Source: Erinaceus europaeus
Taxonomy: Eukaryota > Chordata > Mammalia > Eulipotyphla > Erinaceidae
Assembly (NCBI RefSeq): GCF_950295315.1
Contig: NC_080185.1
Coordinates: forward strand, 43,624,737-43,688,736
Length of the DNA stretch: 64,000 bases
Direction: 5' to 3'
A program made the translations under genes and the position numbers. This document shows positions 33,285 through 44,741 of this stretch, in pieces. The notes beneath the pieces are model-generated. The model did no database searches and had not been told where the DNA came from. It saw only the letters and a program-made list of their open reading frames with translations. Every line of letters starts with the position of its first letter. Positions within the stretch are counted from its first letter, which is position 1.

Positions 33285-34020
33285 GTTTCCCAAAGATGAT
33301 CACATCTTAGTCTCTGAAACCAATGATTCTGCTACTCTACCCAGCAAGGGGCCATATGAGATATGATTATGGTAAGGGTTTTGCAATAAGATTCTAGACT
33401 CTCGGGCTGGCCAGTGGTGCACCTGGTTGAGCACATGTATTACAATGCTCAAGGACCCAGGTTCAAGCCCCCAGTCCCCACCTGCAGGGGGAAAGCTTTA
33501 CAAGCGGTGAATCAGGGCTGTGTCTCTCTGTCTCTCTCCCTCTCTATCAACCCTTCCCTCTTGATTTCTGGCTGTCTCTATCCAATAAATAAAGATAACA
33601 ATAAATAAATAAAATATTCTAGACTCTCCAGGTGGGACCAATATAATTGCAGAGGCCCTCCAAAGTGAGATAAGAGGCAGGGGCAGCAGAAACAGAGGCA
33701 GTGTGATGGCAAAAGCAGGATCAGAGTGATCATACATCAAAAGAAAGACTCAGCCAGCCACCACCAACTTGAAGGCTGAGGAAGGGGCCCTGAGCCAAGG
33801 AATGCAGGCAGCTTCTTGGAGCAGTGAGGATACGGAAATCGAGTTTCCCCTAGAGCATCTAGTGGGGAGGGAGGGAATCCCTGATATCTTAGTTTTTAGC
33901 CCAGTGCAAACCCAACTCCAGAATTCTGACCTTCAGGATTGTGAGAGAAAGACAGCTGGACTGTTTTAGAGATACTGAGTCTGTGCAACGGACTACAATA
34001 GCCATACAAGCAATATTCTG
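33285..34020 (+). mobile_element. MLT1-type MaLR LTR, near complete, split by a SINE B
   Basis: Ordered MLT1 landmarks: TTCCCAAAGATGATCACATC, GGTAAGGGTTTTGC, AGGTGGGACCAATATAATTG, GAGCCAAGGAATGCAGGC, CCAGAATTCTGACC. Relic LTR without coding sequence. Confidence 0.78.
33404..33615 (+). mobile_element. SINE B, nested in MLT1
   Basis: Perfect 13-bp TSD ATTCTAGACTCTC at 33391-33403 and 33616-33628. Confidence 0.94.
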
Positions 34021-34057
34021 CTTATTAGGGCATGGTCACTGTCTGGCCCTCTTCTTC

Positions 34058-34368
34058 TTTTTGCCTCCAGGGTTATTTCTGGGGCTTGGTACCTGCACCA
34101 TGAATCCACTGCTCCTGGAGGCTATTTTTTTTCCTCTTTTGTTGCCCTGGTTGTTTTATAGTTGTTGTAGTTATTATTATTGTTTTTATTGCTGTTGTTG
34201 TTGTTGGATAGGACAGAGAGAAATGGAGAGAGGAGGGGAAGACAGAGAGGAGGAGAGAAAGACAGCCACCTGCAGACCTGCTTCACTGCCTGTGAAGCAA
34301 CTCCACTGCAGGTGGGGAGCCGGGGGCTCGAACCGGGATCCTTATGCTGATTATTGCGCTTTGCACTT
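34058..34368 (-). mobile_element. SINE A, long form, 5'-truncated
   Basis: Perfect 14-bp TSD TGGCCCTCTTCTTC at 34044-34057 and 34369-34382. The first ~35 bases of the head, including box A, are missing. Confidence 0.92.
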
Positions 34369-34590
34369 TGGCCCTCTTCTTCCTGAGCATTCTACTTTTA
34401 CTGAATTCTCTTCCCTTACGTCCATTCATTCTACCTGCAGGAAGGCCAGAATTCACTCTTAGAGGAGCTAAGAAAGTCAGAGAACCAAGGCAGGGGACTG
34501 GTTAGACACAGGCTTAGATAATGGAGACAAGCACACAGTGACAAGGAAGATCAAATCCAGTGACGTTAGCTGGATTTTAAAGATAGAGAG

Positions 34591-34767
34591 AGGGGCTGGA
34601 GGCAGGTGCACAGAGATATCCCCATGCTCGAGGGCCTGTGTTTAAGCAGCTGGTTCCCACTTGCAGTGGCGGGGGGGACTTCAGGAGTGATGGAGCAGTG
34701 CGCTTCATATGTCCCTCCTCTTCTTCCCCCTCTGCCTCCCCCCTCCTCCTCCACATTCTTCCATATA

Positions 34768-34835
<68 letters not shown>

Positions 34836-34948
34836 TCTCTCACACAATCTCTCTGCCTCTCTATAAAAAAATGGCTACTGGGAAAGGTGCAATAGTGACA
34901 GTACTAAACCTTAGTGATAATCTTGTCATGGTGGCAAGTAAATAAATT
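34591..34948 (+). mobile_element. SINE D with (TG)n
   Basis: Head GGGGCTGGAGGCAGGTGCAC, (TG)n 34771-34834 in the pyrimidine zone, distal tail with ATGGCTACTGGGAAAGG. 34383-34590 and 34949-35175 on its sides are unassigned. Confidence 0.72.
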
Positions 34949-35520
34949 ACAACTGACAAGATAAGACCTGAGGCATGCAGGGCCTGAGACCTAGAGCCTG
35001 AGGGTCTCCTGATGTCCTCTGCTCAAGCGCAGGGGTCTCTCTAAGCCCTGGCGTGGTATTCAGCTACAAGAGTCACCACAGAGGCCCCAGATTCCTGCAC
35101 AGATAGGAGAGAGGAAAGAGGGAGGCTGGGAAAGGATGTTGGGTTTCCACAGTAGGGTGGAAGCCACACATCTGACAAGAAAAACACCTTATAAGGAATT
35201 CCTATAGCTCAACACCAACAAACCACATAACTCAATAAAAAAGGTTGGTAAAAGATCTGCAAAGTTTTCTAAAGAAGAGAGACATGTGAAGAAATATTCT
35301 ACTTCCCTTTTCATAGAGAAATGCAAATTAAAACCTCAATTAAATACCACCTCACACCTGTATGAATGGTTTGTGTCAACAAAACAGGAGACGACATATA
35401 TTGGTGACAATGTGGAGATAAAAAGGAAACTGTTACACCATTTGGGGGGGTGTGCAAATTGGTGTAGCCATTATGGAGAACAATATAGAGAATCCTGGAA
35501 AAATTAGAAATGGAAATACA

Positions 35521-35785
35521 GGGAGTCAGGCGGTAGCAGAGTGGGTTAAGTGCAGGTGGCGCAAAGTGCAAGGACCAGTGTAAGGAAGCCAGCTTTACAC
35601 CTGCAGGGGAGTCACTTCACAAGCGATGAAGCAGGTCTGCAGGTGTCTATCTTTGTCTCCCCCTCCACTCTCCATTTCTCTCTGTCCTTTCCAACAACGA
35701 CATCAATAACAACAACAATAATAACTACAATAAACAACAACAAAGGCACCAAAAGGAAATAAATAAATATTTTTTAAAAAAGAAA
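35521..35785 (+). mobile_element. SINE A, nested in L1
   Basis: Short form with a deletion replacing GGATCCCGGTTCGAGC by GGAAGCCAGCTTTAC, so box B is lost. AGAAATGGA(A/T)A flanks both sides. Confidence 0.9.
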
Positions 35786-35965
35786 TGGATAAACATTATA
35801 ACCCAGCAATACCACGTCTAGACATTTACTCAAAGTACATGAAAACACTAATTCAAAGAGACATTTGTATCCCTATGTCCATAACTGCTTTATTCACAAA
35901 TGCCAAGGCGTGGAAGTAGCTTAAAGGCTCATCTACAAATGACTGGATAAAGAAGTACGGGACAG

Positions 35966-36167
35966 GGGCAGGGGAGTGACACACCTGACTGAGCACACAT
36001 ATTACAATACAATTTGGACCCAAGTTCAAATCCCTAGTCCCCACCTGCAAGGGGGAGGGAGCTTCACAAGCAGTGAAGCAGTGCTACAGGTGTCTATCTC
36101 TCTCCACTATCCTCTCCCCCACCCTCAATTTCTGTCTGTATCCAAAATAAACATATAAATAAAACAT
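35966..36167 (+). mobile_element. SINE B, nested in L1
   Basis: GGGGCAGGGGAGTGACACACC head; tail AAACATATAAATAAAAC. Confidence 0.87.
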
Positions 36168-36472
36168 GATGACGTGTAATCTATGGAGTAGTACTCTGCA
36201 ATTGTGTGTGTTTGTGTGTGTGTGTGTGTGTGCATGTGTGTGTGTGTGTCACTGTGTCCTTTGGGACGAAATGGGTGGAACTGGAGGTGACTATGTTTAA
36301 CGAAATAAGTAAAGAGATGAAGGACAACTACAGGATGGTCTAACTCATATGTGGAATCTAGATAAATGGAAAACATGAACTTCAATAAGGAAGGACAGAA
36401 GAAAGAGAGGAAGGAGGGAAGGAGGGAAGGGACGGAGGGAGGGAAGGCTGAAGAAAAAAGAAGGAAGGGAAG

Positions 36473-36808
36473 GTCGGGCGGTAGCGCAGCTGGTTAAGAG
36501 CACGTAGCGCAAAGCGCAAGGACCAGCATAAGGATCCCGGTTCAAGCCCCTGGCTCCCCACCTGCAGGGGGTCGCTTCACAGGTGTTAAAGCAGGTCTGC
36601 AGGTGTCTGTCTTTCTCTCCCCCTCTCTGTCTTCCCCTCCTCTCTCCATCATTTCTCTCTGTCCTATCCAACAATTAATGACATCAACAATAACAATAAT
36701 AACCACAACAAGGCTACCACAACAAGGGCAACTAAGTGGGGGAAAACGGCCTCCAGGAGCAGTGGATTCATGGTGCAGGCACTGAGCCCCAGCAATAACC
36801 CTGGAGGC
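36473..36808 (+). mobile_element. SINE A, long form
   Basis: Complete copy preceded by a purine-rich (GGAA)n stretch (36390-36472) and followed by the compound repeat. Confidence 0.93.
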
Positions 36809-36990
36809 GAAGAAGAAGAAGAAGAAGAAGAAGAAGAAGAAGAAGAAGAAGAAGAAGAAGAAGAAGAAGAAGAAGAAGAAGAAGAAGAAGAAGAAGAAGA
36901 AGAAGAAGGGGGAGGGGGAGGGGGAGGGGGAGGGGGAGGGGGAGGGGGAGGGGGAGGGGGAGGGGGAGGGGGAGGGGGAGGGGGAGGAGG
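36809..36990 (+). repeat. (AAG)n(GGGGGA)n compound purine repeat
   Basis: About 33 AAG units then about 13 GGGGGA units, ~180 bp of uninterrupted purine on one strand, in the A-tail position of a SINE A. Confidence 0.97.
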
Positions 36991-36999
36991 AAGGACGGA

Positions 37000-37420
37000 A
37001 GGTAGCCAAACAGCCTTAAGTCTTTGTGAGAACTATAATGGTTATCCCTGTGGGTGGGGGCAGGGAGACTTTGGTGGTGGGTGCGGTTTGGAACAGTCCC
37101 CTTAGAATCTTGCCGACCTTTATGAAATCACTAATAGCTAGTGTGAAAAAGAACTGAAGCCAGAAACCATATGGAATTCTCTTCAGCTTCCTTTTAGTGT
37201 AAAGCCAGCCAGCTCTTGCTTTTGCTCGCTTTCTTGCTCTTTCATCCAGAAGAGTCTGAAGAGAGGGAAAGGCAACATCTGTCTTCTGATAGGAATGGCC
37301 ATCCCAGCTTGGGGGAGCAGGTCTTAAACCCCTGGGCAGGTCAGTGGAGAAGTACCTTCCTTGGGCCATGAGCAACAGAGCAAGATACAAACACTCTGTG
37401 GAGAAGGAAGGTTTTGTTCT
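37000..37420. other. Repeat-poor intronic DNA
   Basis: No recognised element across ~420 bp. Confidence 0.5.
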
Positions 37421-37424
37421 TGTG

Positions 37425-37640
37425 GGTTTTTTTTTTTTTTTTTTTTTTGGTCCTGTGAGCTCCTTCTTTCTTCTCCTCCTCTTCCTTCTTTTTAATAGAG
37501 ACAGAAAGACAGAGAGTGAATGAGATCACAGCATTGAAGCTTCCTTCAATGTAGTGAGGTCCAGGCTCAAACCTAGGTGGTGCACGAGGGCAAAGCAGTT
37601 CACTAACTTTATGACCACTATGGGCTATTTTGCCAACCTT
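37425..37640 (-). mobile_element. SINE E
   Basis: T22 run, CATTGAAGCTTCCTTCAATG (itself a palindrome), GGTGGTGCACGAGGGC. Confidence 0.75.
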
Positions 37641-38028
37641 CCTTCAAGCTTTTAAAGGACGATTCTGAGCCCTCCTGAGCTAAAGTTCTATCTTGGTGGG
37701 AAGTTGGACACATTAGCAGGTAATGCTTCCCCCCCCCCCACACACACACACACACACACTTTGGGAAACTTCAAAGCACCCAAGCATTAGGACTCAGTTA
37801 ATTCCTGGAAGAAATTGGTCATGCCAACAGAACTCTTCCAGCTCATAGCACAAGCCCCATCAACTGGCTCTGCCATGCAGACAATTGGCAGTGTGTCCAG
37901 TGAGAAAACTGAACTACTAAAAAAAAAAAAAAAGAAGAAAAGAAAAAGGCCTGGAGAGAGAAATGTGTTACGTTCAGATAGTACCAACTCACTTGGGGGA
38001 GGGGAAGCTTATAAAAATGGTTCCATGA
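37641..38028. other. Repeat-poor intronic DNA with (C)n(CA)n and A13 tracts
   Basis: C9(CA)n at 37731-37759 and A13 at 37920-37933; otherwise unassigned. Confidence 0.5.
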
Positions 38029-38045
38029 AAATGAGCTGAGTATCT

Positions 38046-38160
38046 CCCCACCTGCAAGGGGACGAAGCCAATCAGCGGGTGTGTCTACCTTTCTCTCTCC
38101 CTCTCTATCTCCCCCTACACTCTCAATTTCTCTCTGTCCTATCCAATAAAATGGAAAAAA
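38046..38160 (+). mobile_element. SINE, strongly 5'-truncated
   Basis: Starts at CCCACCTGCAAGG, without box A or B. TSD AAATGAGCTGAGTATCT / AAATGAGCTAAGTATCT (38029-38045, 38161-38177). Confidence 0.9.
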
Positions 38161-38252
38161 AAATGAGCTAAGTATCTTAACAGAGCCAGACCTCATCCCC
38201 AAAGCTCAAGACCCGTTCCCCCCCCATCGTTATTTAAAATAGCAAAGAAAAG

Positions 38253-38551
38253 GGGAGTCGGGTTGTAGCGCAGCGGGTTAAGCGCAGGTGGCGCAAAGCA
38301 CAAGGACCGGCATAAGGATCCCGGTTCGAACCCCAGCTCCCCACCTGCAGGGGAGTCGCTTCACAGGCGGTGAAGCAGGTCTGCAGGTGTCTATCTTTCT
38401 CTCCTCCTCTCTGTCTTCCTCTCCTCTCTCCATTTCTCTCTGTCCTATCCAACAATGACAACAACAATAATAACTACAACAATAAAACAACAAGGGCAAC
38501 AAAAGGGAATAAATAAATAAAATAAATATTAAAAAAATGAAAAACAAAAAA
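38253..38551 (+). mobile_element. SINE A, short form, young-looking
   Basis: Perfect 17-bp TSD AAAATAGCAAAGAAAAG at 38236-38252 and 38552-38568; head and box B close to the window consensus. Confidence 0.96.
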
Positions 38552-38569
38552 AAATAGCAAAGAAAAGTA

Positions 38570-38790
38570 GGGAGCTGGACAGTGGTGTAGCCAGTAGTGT
38601 GCACACATTATCAAATTCAAGTCCCGGTCCCCACCAACGGGGAGAAGCGCGGTGGGGCAGTGCTGCAGACATCTTTCCTCTCTGTCTCTACTTCTCATCC
38701 TCTATTGGGAAATAATAGAACACTGAGAGCAGTGGTTGTGCAGGCACTGAGCCCCAGAAATAACCATGGTAGCTGAAAAGAAAGGAAGGG
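38570..38790 (+). mobile_element. SINE D
   Basis: GGGAGCTGGACAGTGGTG head, tail GAGCCCCAGAAATAACC; (GGGAA)n at 38780-38830. Confidence 0.75.
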
Positions 38791-38865
38791 GAAGGGAAGG
38801 GAGGGAAGGGGAAGGGGGGGAGAGAAGGGGAGAGGAGAGAATGAAAGAACTTAAAAAAAAACAGA

Positions 38866-39205
38866 GGGGCTGGGCAGTAGCGTAGGTTAAGCGCACATAG
38901 CACAAAGCTCAAGGACACTGGCATCCCGGTTCAAACCCCCAGTTCCCACCTGCGGGGGGGGAGTCGCTTTGCAAGCGGTGAAGCAGGTTTGCAGGTGTCT
39001 GTCTTTCTCTCCCCATCTTCCCCTCCTCTCTCCATTTCTCTCTGTCCTATCCAGCAACAACGATAGCAAGAATAACAATAACCACAACAATGATAAACAA
39101 CAAGGGCAACAAAAGGGGGAAAAATGGCCTCCAGGAGCAATGGATTCGTAGTGCAGGCACTGAGCCCCAGCAAGAACCCTGGAGGCAAAAAAATAAAAGG
39201 AAAGA
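38866..39205 (+). mobile_element. SINE A, long form
   Basis: Head has lost GGATCC-flanking bases (GGCATCCCGGTTC); a G8 run lies at 38955. Confidence 0.92.
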
Positions 39206-39389
39206 AAATATGACCAATTACAAAGAGGTCTCAAAACCTTTAGATTGACTTTGGCATATCTCTACTGATCTTGCCCATCCCTCTCAAAAAGAATCCCACC
39301 ACTCTTTTCCTTCCTATCTCTTTTGCCCTCCCCTCCTACACTTGGCACTGAAGGCACTGAAGAGGTCTAAACCCGTGAAGAAACCAACA

Positions 39390-39600
39390 CGGGGGGGGGG
39401 GGGTAAGCATTTCAAGAGCAAGGAAGCAGGTCAGCAGGTATTTTATCTTTCTCTCCCTCTCTATCTCCCAGTCCCCTCTCAATTTCTCTCTGTCCTAATA
39501 AAAATGAGAAAAAAATGGCCACCAGGAGTGCTGGATTCATAGTACAGGAACCAAGCCCCAGAAATAACCCTGGTGGTAAAACAAACAAACAAACCAAGAG
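39390..39600 (+). mobile_element. SINE A/D, headless long form
   Basis: Begins in the AGCAGGTCAGCAGG zone after a G12 run and retains the distal tail AATAACCCTGGTGG. Confidence 0.8.
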
Positions 39601-39886
39601 AAATAAACAGTTTCCCTAATAGGAGGAGGTCATGCCAAACAACACAAGAAGTTTTTCCACTTGATGCATTGTGGAGTCTGGCCTGGGAGTGAGTGGTTTT
39701 CTTATTATTGTTGTTGTTGCTGTTTTGGTTTGGTGGGCTGTATTTGTTTGTCTGTGGATCAGATGAAATGAATGAGACACTTGCACCACACTGCCTGGGC
39801 TGTCACTTGGAAAAGGTGAAGGCTCTCCAGCCTACCTCACATGAAGCCATACCTGTGTTTCCCCACAGATAAAGGAGCCACCACAA

Positions 39887-40230
39887 GGGGGTCGGGCAGT
39901 AGCGCAGTAGGTTAAGCGCACTTGGCGCAAAGTGCAAGGACAGGCATAAGGATCCCGGTTCAAGCCCCCGGCTCCCCACCTGTAGGGAAGTCACTTCACA
40001 GGTGGTGAAGCAGGTCTGCAGGTGTCTATCTTTCTCTCCCCCTCTCTGTCTTCCCCTCCTCTCTCCATTTCTCTCTGTCCTATCCAACAACTACAACATC
40101 AACAACAATAATAACCAGAACAAGGGCAACAAAAGGGGGTTAAAAATGGCCTCCAGGAGCAGTGGATTCATCGTGCAGGCACTGAGCCCTAGCAATAACC
40201 CTGGAGGTAAATAAATAAATAAATAATAAA
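39887..40230 (+). mobile_element. SINE A, long form
   Basis: TSD AAGGAGCCACCACAA / AAGGAGGCACCACAA (39872-39886, 40231-40245). Confidence 0.95.
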
Positions 40231-40335
40231 AAGGAGGCACCACAAAGTGCTTGTGTGCTTAATGAGGACCTGTAAAAACATCCAAGGTGACAGGTATAGC
40301 AGTTTTACTCACTCTTCACCAGATTGAGGTCTTGG

Positions 40336-40543
40336 GGGGCCAGGTGGTGGCGCACCTGGTTGACCACACGTTACAGTGCACAAGGACCTGAGTTCAAGCC
40401 CCTGGTCCCCACCTGCAGGGGGAAAGCTTCACAAGAGGTGGAGCAGGGCTGTGGGTGTCTCTGTCTCCCTCTCTATCTCCCCCTTCCTTCTCGATTTCTG
40501 GCTGTTTCTATCCAAATAATAAATAAAGATAATCAAAAAAAAG
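40336..40543 (+). mobile_element. SINE B
   Basis: Near-consensus GGCCAGGTGGTGGCGCACCT head; first of three B-type copies in the same orientation. Confidence 0.92.
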
Positions 40544-40551
40544 ACAGGTCT

Positions 40552-40765
40552 TCAAGCCAGGTGGTGGCAGAACCAGTAGAGCGTACAAGTTACCATTTGA
40601 AAGGACTGAGGTTCAAGCCCCTAGTCCCCACCTGCAGGGAGGGAGCTTCAGAAGTGTTGAAGCAGTACTACAGGTGTCTCTCTTTCTCTGTCCCTCTCTA
40701 TCTCCCCCTTCCCTTTCGATTTCTCTCTGAGTCTATCCAATAAATAAATAAGTATTTGAAAATAT
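40552..40765 (+). mobile_element. SINE B
   Basis: Second in the row; variant with GAACCAGTAGAGCGTAC in the head. Confidence 0.9.
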
Positions 40766-40773
40766 ACAGATCT

Positions 40774-40896
40774 TGGGGGCCAGGAGGTGGCTCACGCAGG
40801 CATAGCATACAGAGGACCATGAAGAAGGTCCTAGGTTCAAGCCCTGCCCCCCCACCTGCAATGAGAAAGCTTCATGAGCAGTGAAGCAGTGCTACT

Positions 40897-40946
<50 letters not shown>

Positions 40947-41053
40947 CCTCCCCCCTCTCTCTCTCCCTCCCTCCCTCCCTCCCCACTGTCCCCCTTCTCT
41001 CTCAATTTTTCTCTCTCTCCAACATAAATTAATTAATAAAACATTCTTAAAAG
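40774..41053 (+). mobile_element. SINE B with (TC)n(CCCT)n
   Basis: Third in the row; pyrimidine tract expanded at 40899-40983. Confidence 0.85.
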
Positions 41054-41089
41054 TCATGAAAAAAGAACCTCCAAAAATTAAAAAGCGGG

Positions 41090-41350
41090 TCTTGGGGACT
41101 GAAAAGTGGTCAGGTAGAACAAACAGATTTCCATGCACAAGGACATGAGTTCAAACCCCTGGCCACCATGTGGGAGCACCTTTGCAGGGAGGGGGGGAGC
41201 TTCACAGTCAAACAGTGCTTCTGTATCTTGCCTTTTCTCTGTCACCATATCTCTCCGTCTCTCGCCCTCTACCGAAAAGAAAAAATGACCACAAGGATGG
41301 TAGAGTTGTGCAAGCACTGAGCCTCAGCAATAACCCTGGTGGCAATAAGA
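41090..41350 (+). mobile_element. SINE D, near full length
   Basis: CCACCATGTGGGAGCACC, tail AATAACCCTGGTGGC, followed by (GGAGAA)n to 41393. Confidence 0.8.
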
Positions 41351-41491
41351 GGAAGAGAAGGAGGAGGAGAAGGAGAAGAAGGAGGAGAAGACGGAATACA
41401 GGTCTTGAGATCATCCAAGACACTCTGCATACACTTCCCAGGTCCTGGCATCCTTTGCTGAAGCCCTTCACATAAAGATGTTAGGTCTCTG

Positions 41492-41880
41492 GTGAAATAC
41501 TATGCAGCTATGAAAAATAATGGATTCACCTTCTTTATTTACCTCATCTTGGGTGGAGCTTGAAGGAAGAATATTATGTGAGATAAGCCAGAAAGAGAAG
41601 GGTGGATATAGGATGATCTCATTCATAGACAGAACTTGAGAATGGACAGAAGGGGAGACATAAAGCAGAACTTGTCCTGGATTTGGTATATTGCACCAGA
41701 GTAAAAGACTTGGCGGGGGGAGGGGGAGAGTTTTCAAGTCCTGTTGCACCATGGTGGAGGAAGACCTAGGCTGGGGGTGAGAGTGTTTCTCAGAAAACTG
41801 AGCAATGTTACACGTGTACCGATGACTGTATTTACTGTTCATTGTAAACCATTAATTCCCCCAATAAAAAGGCTTTTTTC
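41492..41880 (+). mobile_element. L1 3' end, alternative 3' UTR type
   Basis: AATACTATGCAGCTATG, CTCATCTTGGGTGGAGC, GATGATCTCATTCATAG, then a short 3' UTR ending CCCCCAATAAAAAGG. This UTR differs wholly from the long/short pair and matches the reversed copies at 5170 and 5640. Confidence 0.85.
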
Positions 41881-41904
41881 ATAATTGTTTTTCTTTTTTT
41901 AAAA

Positions 41905-42185
41905 ATTTTATTAATTAATTATTTATTCCCTTTTGTTGCCCTTGTTGTTTTATTGTTGTAGTTATTATTGTTGTTGTTGTTGTTGGATAGGACAGAGAGA
42001 AATGGAGACAGGAGGGGAGACAGAGAGGGGGAGAGAAAGATAGACACCTGCAGACCTGCTTCACCGCCTGTGAAGCGACTCCCCTGCAGGTGGGGAGCCG
42101 GGGGCTTGAACCGGGATCCTTACGCCACTGGTCCTTGCACTTTGTGCCATGTGCACTTAACCCGCTGGGCTACCGCCCAACTCCC
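41905..42185 (-). mobile_element. SINE A, short form
   Basis: Near-consensus minus copy ending GCTACCGCCCAACTCCC. Confidence 0.94.
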
Positions 42186-42189
42186 TTGT

Positions 42190-42720
42190 TGTTGTTTTTT
42201 TAAAGATGTTGTGTCTCAGAGATCTGCAAGAACTCTGCACTCCTTTGTGGAGTCTCACTGTCCCCTGGGAAAGTGGGAAGCACCAGACCATCCTTGCACA
42301 CTTCTGGGCAGCCTGAAGCATCTACAGCCTAACCAAAGCTGTCAGGAAAAGGCAGAAATATGACTTCCTGCAGCTGAGGAACTCCACAGGCAATAAAAGT
42401 AAGACGGGAAAGAATTGTAGGAAATCATTAACAGCCGGTGTGAGTGTGCGCTACAGTGCAGAGACAATAGGTAACCCACGTGCCCCTGAGCCCACTGGTG
42501 AACTCTCCAGACCCTGCCATGCTAGAAACCTGTGCTCACTCTTCTCAACAGATGATCCTGCTGCCACAAAACCACAGCAGACAAACCTTCTCCCAAGACC
42601 TTTAAACTTCACACTTTCTCCACTGAAACACACCGTTTCCCAATCAGCTCTGTACAAAGACATTTGACTTGCCATTGCCATTTGGTGTTTTCGTTGTTGT
42701 TTGTTCGTTATTTTTGAAAT
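42190..42720. other. Repeat-poor intronic island
   Basis: About 530 bp, nothing recognised; scattered CpGs near 42435-42480. Confidence 0.5.
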
Positions 42721-42721
42721 A

Positions 42722-43022
42722 GGGAGCTGGGCGGTGGCACACCCAGTTAAGCACATATAATACTAAGTGAGAGGACGGGTTCAAGCATCCAGTTCCCCAC
42801 CTGCAGGTGGGGGATGTTTCTTGAGTGAAGCAAGGCTGCAGGTATCTTTCTTTCTGTCTTTCTCTGTCTCTCTCTCTGTCTCTCTCTCTAGCTCCCCTTC
42901 CTCTCTCAATTTCTCTCTGTTCTATCCAATAACAAATAATAAAATAAGGAAAGAATGGCCGCCAGGAGCAGTGGATTTGTTGAGCAAGCAGCAAGCTCAA
43001 GCAATAACATTGGAGATGCGGA
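42722..43022 (+). mobile_element. SINE B/A hybrid with distal tail
   Basis: B-like head (GGGCGGTGGCACACCCAG) with the A-type distal tail ATGGCCGCCAGGAGCAG. Confidence 0.8.
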
Positions 43023-43125
43023 GGAGGGGGACCACAGTCTAGTCAGGTTGAGGAATCATGAGCAAAGGGTAGTGGGGGGAAGAAAGAGAAAAGTTGATAA
43101 AATTTAGTAGTGTGTCCACTACAAG

Positions 43126-43312
43126 GGGGCTGGGAGATGGTTCACCTGGGAGTGTACACACTTTGCCATGCATAAAGAGCCGAATTCGAGCCCCTGGCCA
43201 CCACATGGGAACACCTGCACGGAAGGAGCCTCCCAAGCAGTAGAGTGGGTGTTGTGGAATCTCTCCTTCACTCTCTCTCCTTCTCTCTCTCTCTCCTTCT
43301 CTCTCTCTCTCT

Positions 43313-43350
<38 letters not shown>

Positions 43351-43395
43351 AGCAGAGGAGGCGGAACCCCAGGAATAACCCTGGTGACAAACGCT
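43126..43395 (+). mobile_element. SINE D
   Basis: CCACCACATGGGAACACC; (TC)n to 43347; tail AATAACCCTGGTGAC. Confidence 0.8.
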
Positions 43396-43455
43396 GGTCT
43401 GTCTGAAAACCCAATACATTATGGGTAAGGGAAGAGCCTTGAAATGTGTCCTCTG

Positions 43456-43801
43456 GGGGGGTCGGGCAGTGGCGCAGTGGGTTAAGCGCATGTGGCGCAA
43501 AGCGCTAAGACCGGCGTAAGGATCCCGGTTCGAGCCCCCGGCTCCCCACCTGCAGGGGAGTCACTTCACAGGCGGTGAAGCGGGTCTGCAGGTATATGTC
43601 TTTCTCTCCCCCTCTCTGTCTTCCCCTCCTCTCTCCATTTCTCTCTGTCCTATCCAACAACGAACGGCATCAATAATGGCAATAATAATAACCACAAAGA
43701 GGCTACAACAACAAGGGCAACGAAAGGAGGAGAAATGGCCTCCAGGAGAGGTGGATTCATGGTACAGGCACCGAGCCCAGCAATAACCCTGGAGGAAAAA
43801 A
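43456..43801 (+). mobile_element. SINE A, long form
   Basis: TSD AAATGTGTCCTCTG / AAATGTGGCCTCTG (43442-43455, 43802-43815). Confidence 0.95.
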
Positions 43802-44117
43802 AAATGTGGCCTCTGCATGCAGCACCCGGCACTAGTCCATCCAGCCCTCTGCAGACACAGTACCAAGCAGATGGTCCTTTTAGAGGCAAGTGCTTTGGCC
43901 AGAGACCACACACAGACTTCTCCGGCTATTGGACCTTCTCCCAGAACACAGGGCATCTGACTGGGGTGCTTCTCCCCGAAATGCAGTACTCAGCCTTCCC
44001 CATTCATCATGAAACTTATCTGAAGGCAAGAAGACCCAGAGCCTAGTTTTTCAATCCGACCACACACGACTAGGAATAGATAGATCAGCAACAGCCAAAT
44101 GGAGAGGGAGTTGTTAG

Positions 44118-44217
44118 GTTACTGTCACAGTCAGGGACGTGATTCTTGGCTCAGCCATGCAGGGCACCCTTTGGGGCTTGATTGGAAGCGAGGAAATCAA
44201 CCAGCAAGGGTCTGTGT
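44118..44217 (+). repeat. Duplicated segment, copy 1
   Basis: Shares GTGATTCTTGGCTCAGCCATG and ATCAACCAGCAAGGGT with 45122-45224, about 85% identical by eye over ~100 bp. Confidence 0.8.
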
Positions 44218-44429
44218 TTCCTTTCTGCCAGTTTGCTTTTGTCTGTGGCTCTGTGGCCACTGGCACACAAAAGACTTCACCTGCCTACCAGCAAGCCCTG
44301 GGAGAAGTAATGACAGCCCGCCACCAAGGGCTCCCTGCCTGCCAAGTCCTGCTTGAAGCACTCCACAGCCAACAGTGTGCTTAAGCCCTTCTGCAGGTCC
44401 AGGCAGGGGGCTACGGAGGAACAGACGGA

Positions 44430-44535
44430 TAAGTCACTAGTTCAAGGTCATCTAGGGAGAAGCAAGGAACGTGAGCTTTGAACCTGGACATTATCCCTCC
44501 CCAGCCCACCTTTTACCCTCCACTCTGCAGGATTG
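44430..44535 (+). mobile_element. MIR
   Basis: GATAAGTCACTAGTTCAAGGTCATCTAG, then GAGCTTTGAACCTGGAC, the MIR core in order. Confidence 0.7.
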
Positions 44536-44741
44536 AAGGACAAGTAAGTAGAGATGGCCTCTTTGTCCCAGTTACTTCTCTGGGAGTGTATGGGTTAGAG
44601 CCCTGTGAGACTTCAAAAGGCATCTGGCTCTGAACAGGTCAACATGACCCCAGAGTCTTCCTGAATCTCTGGCGAAGTCAAAGAAAGCTAAGAGATTTAG
44701 ATTCCCAAGAGATATGTATCACAAAACTATGGCTGGAGCGT

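Larger units (their letters stand above)
35176..36390 (+). mobile_element. L1 ORF2 3' end and 3' UTR, carrying two SINEs
   Basis: CAACACCAACAAACCACATAAC, GAGAAATGCAAATTAAAACC, ACCCAGCAATACCACGTC, TTTGGGACGAAATGGGTGG run collinearly through ORF2's end. Split at 35521-35785 and 35966-36167; a (TG)n sits at 36205-36248. Confidence 0.85.
43802..44741. other. Repeat-poor intronic island
   Basis: About 940 bp, GC-balanced, containing one MIR and one copy of a short duplicated segment. The largest near-unique island left of 50 kb. Confidence 0.55.

Noticed and set aside
33169..33366. Methionine-rich ORF
   Set aside because: Translation of the (ATG)n microsatellite.
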